Below the pieces are notes generated by a model that ran no database searches, was not told the DNA's origin, and saw nothing but the letters and a program-made list of their open reading frames with translations. From Rhodoferax sp. (GTDB lineage: Bacteria > Pseudomonadota > Gammaproteobacteria > Burkholderiales > Burkholderiaceae_C), in the NCBI RefSeq assembly GCF_012927445.1, contig NZ_JABBPD010000007.1:434001-498000 (forward strand): DNA of 64,000 nt, written 5' to 3'. Within the stretch, counting starts at the first letter, position 1; every line of letters begins with the position of its first letter. Shown here one piece after another: positions 44,565 to 54,975 of this stretch. The translations under genes and the position numbers were made by a program.

Positions 44565-45485
44565 ATGAGTACTTTTGACCCCAACGCGCTGGAATGTCTG
44601 GCGGCGATCGTGGAAGAGGGCGGTTTTGAGCGGGCGGCCGTGCGCCTCTCGATCACCCAGTCCGCCGTGTCGCAGCGCCTGCGCTCGCTCGAAGTCCAGG
44701 TCGGCACGGTCCTGATCGTGCGCAGCCGCCCGCTGAAACCGACCGCGGCGGGCCGGCTGTTGCTCAAGCACGCCATGCAGATGCGGCTGCTGCGGGCCGA
44801 TCTGGAGCGCGATCTGAAAGACCTGGCGCCGGGGGCCGCTGGCAGCGGGCGGGCGGAGGAGCGCATCTCGATTGCCATCAACGCTGACAGCATTGCCACC
44901 TGGGCCCTGCCGGCTTTGAGCGCGCTGGCACGCCAGGGTCTCGGTCTGGAGATCATCACGGATGACCAGGATTTCACCCATGACTGGCTGCGCGAGGGCC
45001 AGGTACTGGGTTGTGTGACCACCCTCAAACAGGCCTTGCGCAGCTGCAAGGTGGTGCCGCTGGGCGCCATGCGCTACGTGGCGGTGGCCGAAGCCAGCTA
45101 TGCCGCCGTGCATTGCCCCGCTGGTTTGACGCCACACAACTTTCGCGCTGTGCCCTTTGTTGCCTTTAACCGCAAGGATGACCTGCAGGCCGACTTCATC
45201 GGGCGGGCGCTGGGGCTCAAGCAGGTGGCCTTGAGCCAGCTGTACGTGCCCAGTTCGGAGGGCCAGGTGCGTGCTGTGCTGGCCGGCTGGGGCGCCAGTG
45301 TGCTGCCGGAGCTGCAGGTGCGCGACCATCTGCAGAGCGGTCGCCTGCTGGACATCGCCCCCGGCCACGCCTTGCCGGTCGCCTTGTACTGGCACTGCTG
45401 GAATCTGGACTCGGCCGTGCTGGACGCCCTGACCAGCGCCCTGACGGCCGCCGCGGCGGTGGCGCTTGACCATGGTGACGAATGA
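44565..45485 (+). CDS. LysR family regulator, ArgP/IciA-like
   Basis: A 306-residue LysR protein from ATG 44565 (CGAGGTGAC upstream). The DNA-binding part (NALECLAAIVEEGGFERAAV, SITQSAVSQRLRSLE) and the effector domain (VLGCVTTLKQALRSCKVVPLGAMRYV) match ArgP, which senses lysine and arginine and usually controls an arginine/lysine exporter. Here it is divergent to dadA, 89 bp away, so it may instead respond to amino acids in D-amino-acid catabolism; this is inference. Confidence 0.9.
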   Translation: MSTFDPNALECLAAIVEEGGFERAAVRLSITQSAVSQRLRSLEVQVGTVLIVRSRPLKPTAAGRLLLKHAMQMRLLRADLERDLKDLAPGAAGSGRAEERISIAINADSIATWALPALSALARQGLGLEIITDDQDFTHDWLREGQVLGCVTTLKQALRSCKVVPLGAMRYVAVAEASYAAVHCPAGLTPHNFRAVPFVAFNRKDDLQADFIGRALGLKQVALSQLYVPSSEGQVRAVLAGWGASVLPELQVRDHLQSGRLLDIAPGHALPVALYWHCWNLDSAVLDALTSALTAAAAVALDHGDE

Positions 45486-45539
45486 GTCATAAAACAGCCG
45501 GGGCACTCAAATTTTGACGCCCATGGCTAAAATTCGGGC

Positions 45540-46157
45540 ATGAAACCCACCTGCGTCGTCAAAATCTCCTTCAAACAGCAAATGCTCAAGGCGCGTGAAG
45601 AGGCCATCGTGCAAACGGTCAACCGGCTGCTGGCCGAAAAGGGTTTTGAAGCCATGACGGTGGACGAAGTCGCAGCGCAAGTGGGCATCGCCAAAGCCAG
45701 CCTCTACAAGCACTTTGCCAGCAAAGAAGAATTGGCCGCTGCCGCCATGGTGCGTGTGATGCGCCGGGCGCAGGACTTTATCAGCGCGCTGCCGGCCGAG
45801 GGTACGCCGCTGGACAAGCTGCGCAGCGTGGTGCGCTGGACGCTGGAAGTCAAGCTGGCGGGCGACATGCCGTCGCTGCCGAGCCAGAACTCCAGCCTGC
45901 GCGCCACGTTGATCGGCAACAAGGACTACATGGATGGCTTGATGGACGTGAGCGACCGGCTGGGCGCGTGGATTGAAGCCGCCCAGGCGGCGGGGGAACT
46001 CAACCCCGATTTGCCGGCGATTGCCATTTTGTACACCTTCTTTGCCCGCGCCTGCGATCCGGTGCTGGAGTTCCTGAAGATGGGTGGTCTGTACCAGGAC
46101 GAACAAATTGTGGCGCTGGTGCTCAGCACCTGTTTTGACGGACTGAATGCCCGCTGA
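45540..46157 (+). CDS. TetR family transcriptional regulator
   Basis: A 205-residue TetR protein. The helix-turn-helix is MTVDEVAAQVGIAKASLYKHF at about residues 39-59. The remaining helices bind an unknown ligand. Start ATG 45540 or the internal ATG 45582. It is between the ArgP-like gene and the asparaginase gene on the same strand but spaced from both; its target is unclear. Confidence 0.9.
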   Translation: MKPTCVVKISFKQQMLKAREEAIVQTVNRLLAEKGFEAMTVDEVAAQVGIAKASLYKHFASKEELAAAAMVRVMRRAQDFISALPAEGTPLDKLRSVVRWTLEVKLAGDMPSLPSQNSSLRATLIGNKDYMDGLMDVSDRLGAWIEAAQAAGELNPDLPAIAILYTFFARACDPVLEFLKMGGLYQDEQIVALVLSTCFDGLNAR

Positions 46158-46179
46158 CCCGCCTGTCATGGGGTTATGA

Positions 46180-47367
<1,188 letters not shown>

Positions 47368-47440
47368 GGAGGGTGAAGGGGCCCGACGGCGCTTGCAGGA
47401 AGCGGCCGTCGTGGGGCCTTGGCTTAAGAGTTAAATAGCC

Positions 47441-47486
47441 CGCTAGCCCCCGTCACATAAGCGCAACTAGCTATAAAAATAATAGC
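47441..47486 (+). repeat. Dispersed short repeat, copy 4
   Basis: CGCTAGCCCCCGTC ... AAGCGCAACTAGCTAT ... AATAGC, in the gap between the asparaginase gene and the convergent Usp gene. Confidence 0.75.
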
Positions 47487-47509
47487 GATGTAGTTTGCGC
47501 TGGCTGGCT

Positions 47510-47929
47510 TTAGCGCACCAGCAGCACCGGCACCTTGCAATGCGCCAGCACTTCGGTGGCCACCGAGCCCATCACCAGATTGACCAACGTGCCGTGGCCG
47601 TGGGAGCCCATGACGAGCAGGTCGAACTTGCCGCTGTCGGCGAATTTGGCAACCGTTTCGCCCGCATGGCCGGTCTTCCAGCTGCTCTTGGCGTCGATGC
47701 CATGGCGCAACAGAAACTTGGACACTGGCGCCAGGATCTTCTCAGCCTCGTCGGTATAGTATTTATCCACAATTTCCTTGCCAACGGCGGCGCGGGCACG
47801 CGGTGGCAGCACCGGCTGCACCGTGAACACGGTGTATTCGTTGCCTTGGGTGAACAAATCATGCGTGGTCAGGTAGGCCAGCATTTTTTTGGTGTACGGA
47901 CTGCCATCGACGGCGAGAAGAATTTTCAT
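47510..47929 (-). CDS. Universal stress protein (UspA family)
   Basis: A 139-residue protein. The start MKILLAVDGSPYTKKM and the ATP-binding motif GSHGHGTLVNLVMGSVATEV (G-2x-G-9x-GS) place it in the nucleotide-binding Usp class. Such proteins accumulate in stasis, anoxia or redox stress. It stands alone. Confidence 0.93.
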   Translation of the reverse strand: MKILLAVDGSPYTKKMLAYLTTHDLFTQGNEYTVFTVQPVLPPRARAAVGKEIVDKYYTDEAEKILAPVSKFLLRHGIDAKSSWKTGHAGETVAKFADSGKFDLLVMGSHGHGTLVNLVMGSVATEVLAHCKVPVLLVR

Positions 47930-47980
47930 TGTGGGGCTCCGCTTTAAAAACTGCAGTGTAGCTAAGGGCCGCAGTGGCGC

Positions 47981-48823
47981 TCACAGTTCGATACAAAAAG
48001 CCTCACGAAACGCTGATTGTTCGTTTTTGCGGGCGTAACCCAAGGGGTTGGCGATGACGTGGCAGCCGCTTTTAACGTAGTCATTCGGCGCATGCAGGTG
48101 ACCGTGCAACCACAGCTGCGCGTGCGGCAGCAAGTGGTCCAGCGCATTGCAAAAGCCGGCGGTGCCGGGTGTCAGTCCGTAGCGCGGGTCGGCGCTCAGC
48201 AGGCTGGGCGCAAAGTGGGTCACCACCACCGTCGTGCCGGCAAACGGCTCGGCCAGGGCTTTGGTCAACCAGTCCTGGCACAGCAGGGCTTGTGCGCGTA
48301 CCGCCTCGGCCAGCATCGCTTGGCCGTGCCGGGTGCTGCCCGTCTTCTTCAGGTAGTAGTTGGCAGCGCGAAACGCCTTGTCACGGGTTTTGAGTTGCTG
48401 GTTGAGCAGGCCGGCGGTGGCAGTTTCCGTCTCGGACGCCGGTGGACCGAGCGCATCGAAATCGGTCCACAGCGTGGTGCCGATAAAACGCACGGCTTTC
48501 CCCGGCGCGGCCGACCAGCGGATGACTTCCCGCTCCAGCCAGGTGATGCCCAGCCGCGCGCAGGTCTCGCGCAGGCGCGCATGCGCCACATCAAAATCCA
48601 TGCCGTCGTACTCATGGTTGCCGGGCACAAACAGCACCGGTGTGGGCCAGCCGTGGTGCGGAGAAAAGCGGGCCAGGCCAAAGTCGCTGTCCAGCAGCAG
48701 CGAGCCGGGCTGGTAAGAACCGATGTCGCCGGCCAGCACCAGCAGGTCGGCACCCGGCGCCGGCGTGGGCACCCAGGCCGGGTGAACTTCGAGGTGCAGG
48801 TCGGACAGGAGTTGAATCTTCAT
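47981..48823 (-). CDS. Metallophosphoesterase
   Basis: A 280-residue calcineurin-like phosphoesterase from ATG 48823. Metal-binding motifs in order: SDLHLEV (DxH), LAGDIGSY (GDxx), VPGNHEYDGMD (GNHE), VVTHFAPS and LWLHGHLHAPND (GHxH). Cytoplasmic; the substrate is unknown, with nucleotide or phosphoprotein hydrolysis typical of the fold. Confidence 0.9.
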   Translation of the reverse strand: MKIQLLSDLHLEVHPAWVPTPAPGADLLVLAGDIGSYQPGSLLLDSDFGLARFSPHHGWPTPVLFVPGNHEYDGMDFDVAHARLRETCARLGITWLEREVIRWSAAPGKAVRFIGTTLWTDFDALGPPASETETATAGLLNQQLKTRDKAFRAANYYLKKTGSTRHGQAMLAEAVRAQALLCQDWLTKALAEPFAGTTVVVTHFAPSLLSADPRYGLTPGTAGFCNALDHLLPHAQLWLHGHLHAPNDYVKSGCHVIANPLGYARKNEQSAFREAFCIEL

Positions 48824-48864
48824 CCGGCCATTGTCCGTGCTGGCGGGCGCGCTGGCGTTCCGCG

Positions 48865-49821
48865 TCAACTGGTAAAGGCCGACTTGGCCACCGTGGCGAT
48901 GGTGGCGCGCAGCCATTCATGGGCACTGATGCGGTGGAGCCGGTGGTGCCAGAGGGCGTCGATCTGCACCGTTGGCACCGGGTAGGGCAACGCCCGCAAC
49001 ACCAGTTGCTCCGCGAACCCCGTGACGCTCACAAAGTGGCGCGGCAGGACGGTCAGCAGGTTGGAGTGGGCCACCACCTTGCCGGCGGTAAAGAACTGAT
49101 TGACCGTGAGGACAATGCGGCGTTCGCGCCCCAGCAGCGCCAATGCTTCGTCCACAAAGCCAAAGGGGCGACCGGAAAAGCTCACCAGCAGGTGCCGCGC
49201 CGCGCAATAGCGGTTGAGCGTGAAGGGGCCTTTGGCCAGCGGGTGGTCACGGCGCATGACGCAAACGTATTCACCGCTGTACAGCCGTTGCTGCGCGAAC
49301 GCCACCGCCTCGCCGGCCTGCGCCCGCGCCGTCAGGTCGGCGAACACGGCGGGAAAGTAGCCAATCGCCAGATCGACAGCTTCCAGGTCAAGCAGGCGGC
49401 GCGGGTCGCGTGTGGTGAGCGGCACCACCCGGATCGAGATGCCCGGCGCATCGCGGTCCATGATCTCAACCAGGCCCGGCATCAGTTTTGCGGCGGTGGC
49501 GTCCGCCATGGCCAGCACAAAGGTGGTAGTGGCCTGTTCCGGGACAAAGTGGCTGGGCGTGATGACCTCCTGCAACTGGCGCAGTGCTTCGCGCACGGCG
49601 GGCCACAACGCCAGCGCCCGCGGTGTTGGCGCCATCACCTGGCCGCTGCGTTTGATCAGTTCGTCCCCCATCGCCTCCCGGAACCGGCGCAGCGCGTTGC
49701 TCACCGCCGGTTGCGTGATGGAGAGCTTGAGCGCGGCCCGGGTCAGGCTGCGTTCGGTCATGACTTCGTCGAAAACACGGAGCAGGTTCAGGTCGAGTGT
49801 CTTGAAATTGGTGGTATCCAT
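48865..49821 (-). CDS. LysR family transcriptional regulator
   Basis: A 318-residue LysR protein of the NodD/LeuO-like subgroup: LDLNLLRVFDEVMTERSLTR and SITQPAVSNALRRFREAMGD form the DNA-binding domain; the effector domain begins near residue 92 (TTFVLAMADATAAKLMPGL). Divergent from a small membrane-protein gene 125 bp away, which may be a target. Confidence 0.9.
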   Translation of the reverse strand: MDTTNFKTLDLNLLRVFDEVMTERSLTRAALKLSITQPAVSNALRRFREAMGDELIKRSGQVMAPTPRALALWPAVREALRQLQEVITPSHFVPEQATTTFVLAMADATAAKLMPGLVEIMDRDAPGISIRVVPLTTRDPRRLLDLEAVDLAIGYFPAVFADLTARAQAGEAVAFAQQRLYSGEYVCVMRRDHPLAKGPFTLNRYCAARHLLVSFSGRPFGFVDEALALLGRERRIVLTVNQFFTAGKVVAHSNLLTVLPRHFVSVTGFAEQLVLRALPYPVPTVQIDALWHHRLHRISAHEWLRATIATVAKSAFTS

Positions 49822-49946
49822 GGGTCTATTAAATCACTGATATGAATAGACGCCATTATGCAAATAAACTTGCGAAATATCAGGGCTAACCCTAATATCA
49901 GCACTCGTTTCTACCCATCCGGTAAAACATTAAGGAATATTTCACC

Positions 49947-50366
49947 ATGGTCAGCTTTACACAATCCCGTTTTCCTGCGCAACATGCCGGCGTTGCCCGC
50001 CATGCAGCGGTGGCTGGTGCGACGAGCGCGACGCATCGTGGCTTCGACAGCACCAAGGGCCTGAGCGCCATGTTGCTGACCGCCATGGTCTCGGCCCTGG
50101 TGGTGGTGGCGGACCAGCTGATTGACACATGGGCTGACGGTCACCTGATGGTGGCCTGGGTCGCTTTGTGGGTGGTCGGCTTTTCGGCCCTGGCGCTGTT
50201 TGCGGGTGCTGCACGTAAGTTGGCGGTCACTGTCGTGAATTCGCTGGATGCTTGGTCGGTGCGGGTGGCCAAAACCCGGGCTGACAAGCGCCTGTGGGCC
50301 ATTGCCAAGACCGATCCGCGCGTGATGTCGGAACTGACCGCCGCCAAGACGCGTAACGAACGCTGA
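49947..50366 (+). CDS. Hypothetical inner-membrane protein
   Basis: A 139-residue protein from ATG 49947 with AAGGAA upstream. Two membrane helices (AMLLTAMVSALVVVADQLI and WVALWVVGFSALALFAGAAR) lie between a basic N-terminus and a charged C-terminal tail (RVAKTRADKRLWAIAKTDPR). I do not recognise the function. A symmetrical terminator follows 35 bp after the stop. Confidence 0.75.
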   Translation: MVSFTQSRFPAQHAGVARHAAVAGATSATHRGFDSTKGLSAMLLTAMVSALVVVADQLIDTWADGHLMVAWVALWVVGFSALALFAGAARKLAVTVVNSLDAWSVRVAKTRADKRLWAIAKTDPRVMSELTAAKTRNER

Positions 50367-50401
50367 TCAGCTAAATTTTTTGCGGCGTGCGCCGCAGATG
50401 T

Positions 50402-50433
50402 AAAAAAGCCACCGGGTTCGGTGGCTTTTTTTT
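50402..50433. terminator. Bidirectional Rho-independent terminator
   Basis: AAAAAAGCCACC and GGTGGCTTTTTT pair perfectly around GGGTTC; an A run before and a T run after make it work in both directions, ending the small membrane-protein gene and pckG. Confidence 0.92.
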
Positions 50434-50459
50434 GTCCGGGATGTTGACCCGGGGCTTCT

Positions 50460-50490
50460 CTGACAAAGTGCAGATCATGCACTTTGTCAG
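50460..50490. repeat. 13-bp perfect inverted repeat downstream of pckG
   Basis: CTGACAAAGTGCA and TGCACTTTGTCAG pair around GATCA, 19 bp past the pckG stop. There is no T run, so it may protect the mRNA end or bind a protein; the nearby 50402-50433 terminator does the termination. Confidence 0.6.
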
Positions 50491-50508
50491 TTATTCAGGC
50501 TGACCGCT

Positions 50509-52392
50509 TCAGGCTATCAAACGCTTTTCGATTTGCGCCTTGGTCGCTGTCAATTCTTTCGGCAGATGGTAGGCCAGTTGCTCAAACAGCGCGGTGTGCA
50601 GCTTGAGCTCTTCGGTCCAGGCCGCTTTGTCAATGCTGGTCACGGTGTTGAACTGTTCAGCCGTGAAGTCGAGGCCGGTCCAGGTGATTTCGTCATAGGT
50701 CGGGCTGATGCCAAACAAATTGTCTTTACCGGGTGCCTGGCCTTCAAGGCGGTCGATCATCCACTTCAGCACGCGCATGTTCTCGCCGTAGCCAGGCCAG
50801 ACAAACTTGCCATCGTCGCCCTTGCGGAACCAGTTGACACAGTAGATGCTGGGCAAAGTGCCGCCGGACGCTTCGAGCTTGTGCTCCATGTCGAGCCAAT
50901 GCTGGAAGTAATCGCTCATGTTGTAGCCGCAGAACGGCAGCATGGCGAACGGGTCGCGGCGCACCACGCCCATTTGGCCGACGGCAGCTGCGGTGGTCTC
51001 GGAACCCATGGTGGCGGCCATGTAAACGCCTTCCATCCAGGTGCGGGCTTCGGTCACCAGCGGCACGGTGGTGGAGCGACGGCCACCGAAGATGAAGGCA
51101 TCAATTGCCACACCAGCCGGGTTGTCCCATTCCGGATCGAGCGCCGGGTTGTTGCCGGCCGCGACGGTGAACCGTGAGTTCGGGTGGGCCGCCTTGGCGC
51201 CGGTTTGCTTGGCGATCTCGGGGGTCCAGTCGTTGCCTTGCCAGTCGATCAGGTGTGCGGGCACGCCGCCACCGTCTTTTTCCATGCCTTCCCACCAGAC
51301 GTCGCCGTCATCGGTCAGGGCCACGTTGGTGAAAATCACGTCTTTGTCCAGGCTGGCCATGCAGTTGGGGTTGGTGTGGTAGTTGGTGCCGGGGGCGACG
51401 CCAAAGTAACCGGCTTCCGGGTTGATGGCGTACATCTTGCCGTCGGCGTGCGGTTTGATCCAGGCGATGTCGTCACCAATGGTGGTCACGCTCCAGCCGT
51501 CAAAACCAGCCGGTGGCACCAGCATGGAGAAGTTGGTCTTGCCGCAAGCGCTCGGGAAAGCGGCTGCCACATGGTATTTTTTGCCCTTGGGCGATGTCAC
51601 ACCCAAAATCAGCATGTGCTCGGCCAACCAACCCTGGTCGCGTCCCATGTTGGAGGCGATGCGCAGGGCAAAACACTTCTTGCCCAGCAAGGCATTGCCG
51701 CCGTAACCGGAGCCATAGCTCCAGATTTCACGGGTTTCTGGGTAATGAACAATGTATTTGTTCTTGTTGCAAGGCCACGACACGTCAGCCTGACCGGCTT
51801 CCAGCGGTGCCGCCACGGTGTGCATGCAGGGGACGAAATCACCATCGGTACCCAGCACGTCGTACACGGCTTTGCCCATGCGCGTCATGATTTTCTGGTT
51901 AACGGCGACATAAGCGCTGTCGGTCAATTCAATGCCGATGTGGGCAATGTGCGAGCCCAGCGGACCCATGGAGAACGGCACCACGTACATCGTGCGGCCC
52001 TTCATGCAGCCGTCAAACAGGGCTTTGGTCTCGCCAGCGCCTTGTTGCAGCAGGGCGCGCATTTCGGCGGGCGCCATCCAGTTGTTGGTCGGGCCGGCGT
52101 TTTCCTTTTTCTCGGAGCAGATAAAGGTGCGGTCTTCGACGCGCGCTACGTCGCTCGGGTCGGAGCAGGCCAGGAAGCTGTTCGGGCGCTTGGCTTCATT
52201 GAGCTTTTTGAAGGTGCCGGCAGTGACCAGCAGCTGGCACAGGCGGGCGTATTCTTCGTCGGAGCCATCGCACCAGTAAATGCTGGCGGGTTTGGTGAGG
52301 GCGACCATGTCGGCAACCCAGGCGATCAGTTTCGCGTTTTTGACAAAACTCGGGGCGTTGAGGTTCAAGCCTTGCATCACAGGTGTGTTCAT
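50509..52392 (-). CDS. pckG: Phosphoenolpyruvate carboxykinase (GTP)
   Basis: A 627-residue enzyme of the GTP type. The P-loop is [16 protein letters not shown], the metal and oxaloacetate region [15 protein letters not shown] lies just before, and [12 protein letters not shown] follows. It makes PEP from oxaloacetate for gluconeogenesis. TCTGGAGC lies before the ATG. The upstream 450 bp holds two palindromes that may bind regulators. Confidence 0.96.
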   Translation of the reverse strand: MNTPVMQGLNLNAPSFVKNAKLIAWVADMVALTKPASIYWCDGSDEEYARLCQLLVTAGTFKKLNEAKRPNSFLACSDPSDVARVEDRTFICSEKKENAGPTNNWMAPAEMRALLQQGAGETKALFDGCMKGRTMYVVPFSMGPLGSHIAHIGIELTDSAYVAVNQKIMTRMGKAVYDVLGTDGDFVPCMHTVAAPLEAGQADVSWPCNKNKYIVHYPETREIWSYGSGYGGNALLGKKCFALRIASNMGRDQGWLAEHMLILGVTSPKGKKYHVAAAFPSACGKTNFSMLVPPAGFDGWSVTTIGDDIAWIKPHADGKMYAINPEAGYFGVAPGTNYHTNPNCMASLDKDVIFTNVALTDDGDVWWEGMEKDGGGVPAHLIDWQGNDWTPEIAKQTGAKAAHPNSRFTVAAGNNPALDPEWDNPAGVAIDAFIFGGRRSTTVPLVTEARTWMEGVYMAATMGSETTAAAVGQMGVVRRDPFAMLPFCGYNMSDYFQHWLDMEHKLEASGGTLPSIYCVNWFRKGDDGKFVWPGYGENMRVLKWMIDRLEGQAPGKDNLFGISPTYDEITWTGLDFTAEQFNTVTSIDKAAWTEELKLHTALFEQLAYHLPKELTATKAQIEKRLIA

Positions 52393-52593
52393 GAATGTGC
52401 TCCAGAATAAAAAATCATTTTTTCAAAAGGAACGGACCAAGGGGTTCAATTTCCCCCAACCATTCATTTTGAAAAAGCGATTTTTCTAAACGGACTCTTG
52501 CTGCGGCTGTCAACGAAAGCCTGTGACGGGGTGCTTCACAAACGTCAAGTCGTCGCGGCGAACGCTGGAAGGTCGATTTTATGAACTTGAATG

Positions 52594-52638
52594 TCGGTTA
52601 CCAACCGATTACCTCGAAAAGATATGCAAAACTTGCAT
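52594..52638. promoter_or_regulatory. Two palindromes, candidate operators of pckG
   Basis: TCGGTT-ACC-AACCGA and ATGCAA-AAC-TTGCAT, both perfect inverted repeats with a 3-bp centre, 15 bp apart and 200-250 bp upstream of pckG. Their spacing suggests regulator sites, but no regulator gene adjoins. Confidence 0.4.
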
Positions 52639-52788
52639 GACTTTATGCGGGTAATGGCAACGAGATTGCGGTAGTCCGCGCCACGTCGTGGCGAGGGCCG
52701 CTGGAGGGCAGAATTTGGCAGGCTGCTGCCATTGTCAGGGCGGTCGTGTGACGCCCGGGACTTCACGATTGCCGCAAGGGACAACCGG

Positions 52789-52819
52789 GTAGTGCGCTGC
52801 ATATTTTGTAGCGCACTAC
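52789..52819. terminator. Hairpin after the small membrane-protein gene
   Basis: GTAGTGCGCT pairs with AGCGCACTAC and two inner pairs extend it around an ATATTTT loop. It lies 28 bp past the stop of the 46-residue ORF. There is no T run on the minus strand, so termination is only possible. Confidence 0.45.
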
Positions 52820-52846
52820 TTAATTTCGGTAAGGGCTGTGTGCCGA

Positions 52847-52987
52847 TCAGGCCATTGAAACGGCGATGAAGGCCAACAAAAACATCAGTACGGCACCGAC
52901 CAGCGGCAACACCAGCGGCATGGAAGATACGACGGATTCGACCGCGTCAGGTTGATGGGCGTCGCGGGCAGGTGTGGGGCTGGACAT
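52847..52987 (-). CDS. Small single-helix membrane protein (46 residues)
   Basis: ATG at 52987 with AAGGAA eight bases upstream. The product begins MSSPTPARDAHQPDAVESVV and ends in one membrane helix (LVLPLVGAVLMFLLAFIAVS) with TGA at 52847. Ribosome site, amphipathic N-terminus and clean helix make it likely real. Function unknown; it follows the DUF1003 gene on the same strand. Confidence 0.6.
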   Translation of the reverse strand: MSSPTPARDAHQPDAVESVVSSMPLVLPLVGAVLMFLLAFIAVSMA

Positions 52988-53093
52988 GGTGGTTCCTTGA
53001 ATTAGCAGAGTCGCAAAAGCTGAATTTTACCCATGCGTCCCGCCATCAGCCCGGGGGTATATCCGCATGGCGCTCATTTCAGCCGTTCCGTCG

Positions 53094-53642
53094 TCACGGA
53101 ATCCGCTTGGACAGGGCGGCCAGCTGGGCCGACAGGTCGCGCACCGATTCGGTCAGCGCCAGCAGTTCGCGCTCCTTCATGAAGTCGATCTTTTCGTGCA
53201 GCAACTCAATTTCCAGCTCGGCCTTGACGTTGATTTCATAGTCGTTCTCGGCATGCCGGCGGTCCAGCTCGGACTGGCGGTTCTGGCTCATCATGATGGC
53301 GGGCGCCGTGTAGGCGGCCTGAAATGACAGCAACAGGTTCAGCAAAATGAAGGGGTAGGGATCCCAGGCGTTGCGTCCGGCCAGGACGTTGCCGGTGATC
53401 CACAGCACGATGGCGGTGCTCTGGATGATGATGAAGCGCCACGAGCCGATGGTGGCCGCCACCGCATCCGCCAGCCGCTGGCCCCGGGTCGGCGCGCTTG
53501 GCAAAAAGTGCTCGGGTGCGGCCAGCGGTCGCGGGGGCTGTTTTTGCCGGTGGGCGCGGCGGTGCGCGCGCAGGAGTCGGAGTTGCTGCTGGTCGACGGG
53601 CGCCAAAGACGCCGTGCGCTCGCCGGGAGGGGTATCGCTCAT
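53094..53642 (-). CDS. DUF1003 family membrane protein
   Basis: A 182-residue protein. The DUF1003 core is GSWRFIIIQSTAIVLWITGN, then WDPYPFILLNLLLSFQAAYT and APAIMMSQNRQ: two membrane helices with a conserved cytoplasmic turn. The C-terminus (KAELEIELLHEKIDFMKERE) is a likely coiled coil. Function unknown. Confidence 0.9.
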   Translation of the reverse strand: MSDTPPGERTASLAPVDQQQLRLLRAHRRAHRQKQPPRPLAAPEHFLPSAPTRGQRLADAVAATIGSWRFIIIQSTAIVLWITGNVLAGRNAWDPYPFILLNLLLSFQAAYTAPAIMMSQNRQSELDRRHAENDYEINVKAELEIELLHEKIDFMKERELLALTESVRDLSAQLAALSKRIP

Positions 53643-53653
53643 AAAGACTTTCG

Positions 53654-54856
53654 TTAATGAATCAACTGCGCCGCCAGCCCGGCTTGCAGCAACTGGGCCA
53701 GCACTTCCTGGATGTGCTGCGGCCCGCGCGTCTGGATGACCAGCTCGACCTCGACATTCTGGGCTGCCAGCGCGGTGAAGGCGCGCTGGTGATGCACCTC
53801 GTCGATGTTGGCGCCGGCCCCGGCCACGGTGGCGGTGATTTTGGCCAGTGAGCCGGGGATGTCGCGGGCACTGACGCGAATCCGTGCCAAGCGGCCAGCG
53901 CGCACCATGCCGCGTTCGATGATGGCAGCCAGCAACAGCGGGTCGATATTGCCGCCGCTCAGCACCAGGCCGACCCGTTTGCCCTTGAAGCGCTCCGGGT
54001 ATTTGAGCAACGCCGCCAGGCTGGCGGCCCCGGCGCCTTCGACCAGCGTTTTTTCCACTTCCAGCAGCATGACGATAGCCTGCTCAATATCACCTTCGTC
54101 CACCAGCACCAGGTCATCCACCAGGCGCGCAATGATGGCTTGCGGAATCTGGCCGGGGGTGCCGACCGCAATGCCTTCGGCAATGCTGCTGTTGCCCTGC
54201 GGGTGGTGCGTGCCCTTGATGGCATTGACCATGGCCGGGAAAGACGCGGTTTGCACGCCAATGATGTCGATGCCGGGTTTGAGCGCTTTGGCGGCGGTGG
54301 CCATGCCGGCAATCAGCCCGCCGCCGCCGACCGCCACCACCAGCGTGTCCAGCTCGGGCACGTCCTGCAGCATTTCCAGCCCGACCGTGCCCTGACCGGC
54401 CACGATGTCGGCATCGTCGTACGGGTGGACAAAGACCAGTTGCTGTTGTTCTGCCAACACCAAAGCGTGGGCTCGCGCTTCGTCCAGCGTGTCGCCGTGC
54501 AGCACAATTTCGGCGCCAAAACCCCGCGTGCGCTCTACTTTGACGCCCGGGGTGAAGCGCGGCATCACGATCACGGCCCGCAGCCCCAGCCGCTGGGCGT
54601 GGTAAGCCACACCCTGCGCGTGGTTGCCGGCGCTCATGGCGATGACGCCGCGTTGGCGCTCCTGCGGTGTCAGTTGCGCCAGCTTGTTGCAGGCGCCGCG
54701 CTCCTTGAAGGAGGCGGTGAACTGCAGGTTTTCGAATTTGAGAAAAACCTGCGCCCCGGTGATGTCAGACAGGGTGCGCGACGCGATGCAGGGCGTGCGC
54801 AGCAACTGGCCCTGCAAGCGCGCGGCGGCGGCTTCGATGTCGGAAAGTTGGATCAT
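53654..54856 (-). CDS. Threonine ammonia-lyase (catabolic type)
   Basis: A 400-residue PLP enzyme. The PLP lysine is in FTASFKERGACNKL and the phosphate-binding glycine loop is VVAVGGGGLIAG. A C-terminal ACT-like domain starts near residue 325 (RIRVSARDIPGSLAKITATV), which fits the single-ACT catabolic form rather than the 500-residue biosynthetic IlvA with two domains. It converts threonine to 2-oxobutyrate and ammonia. 11 bp upstream of the DUF1003 gene. Confidence 0.93.
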   Translation of the reverse strand: MIQLSDIEAAAARLQGQLLRTPCIASRTLSDITGAQVFLKFENLQFTASFKERGACNKLAQLTPQERQRGVIAMSAGNHAQGVAYHAQRLGLRAVIVMPRFTPGVKVERTRGFGAEIVLHGDTLDEARAHALVLAEQQQLVFVHPYDDADIVAGQGTVGLEMLQDVPELDTLVVAVGGGGLIAGMATAAKALKPGIDIIGVQTASFPAMVNAIKGTHHPQGNSSIAEGIAVGTPGQIPQAIIARLVDDLVLVDEGDIEQAIVMLLEVEKTLVEGAGAASLAALLKYPERFKGKRVGLVLSGGNIDPLLLAAIIERGMVRAGRLARIRVSARDIPGSLAKITATVAGAGANIDEVHHQRAFTALAAQNVEVELVIQTRGPQHIQEVLAQLLQAGLAAQLIH

Positions 54857-54975
54857 GGAAACATTGTGCGATGGAATCGAGCCTCCGCGGTGGATCGAAA
54901 ACTTGATTCACCCCAAACTACGGCAACGGGATGTGGCCGATACTCCCCGGACTATATTTTTATCAAAGACACACC

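Larger units (their letters stand above)
52393..52846. other. Long intergenic region upstream of pckG
   Basis: About 450 bp without a gene. It holds TCGGTT-ACC-AACCGA (52594-52608), ATGCAA-AAC-TTGCAT (52624-52638) and a 12-pair hairpin at 52789-52819. The first two look like operators for pckG or its neighbours; nothing else is recognised. Confidence 0.5.

Noticed and set aside
45510..45534. Operator for the TetR gene (AATTTT...AAAATT)
   Set aside because: Only the outer six bases pair symmetrically; the inner part is not palindromic.
47390..47425. Terminator after the asparaginase gene (CGACGGC/GCCGTCG pairing)
   Set aside because: The stem is short and is not followed by a T run; too weak to list.
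51184..52410. 408-codon plus-strand frame over pckG
   Set aside because: Shadow of pckG; low-complexity Gly/His/Val translation.
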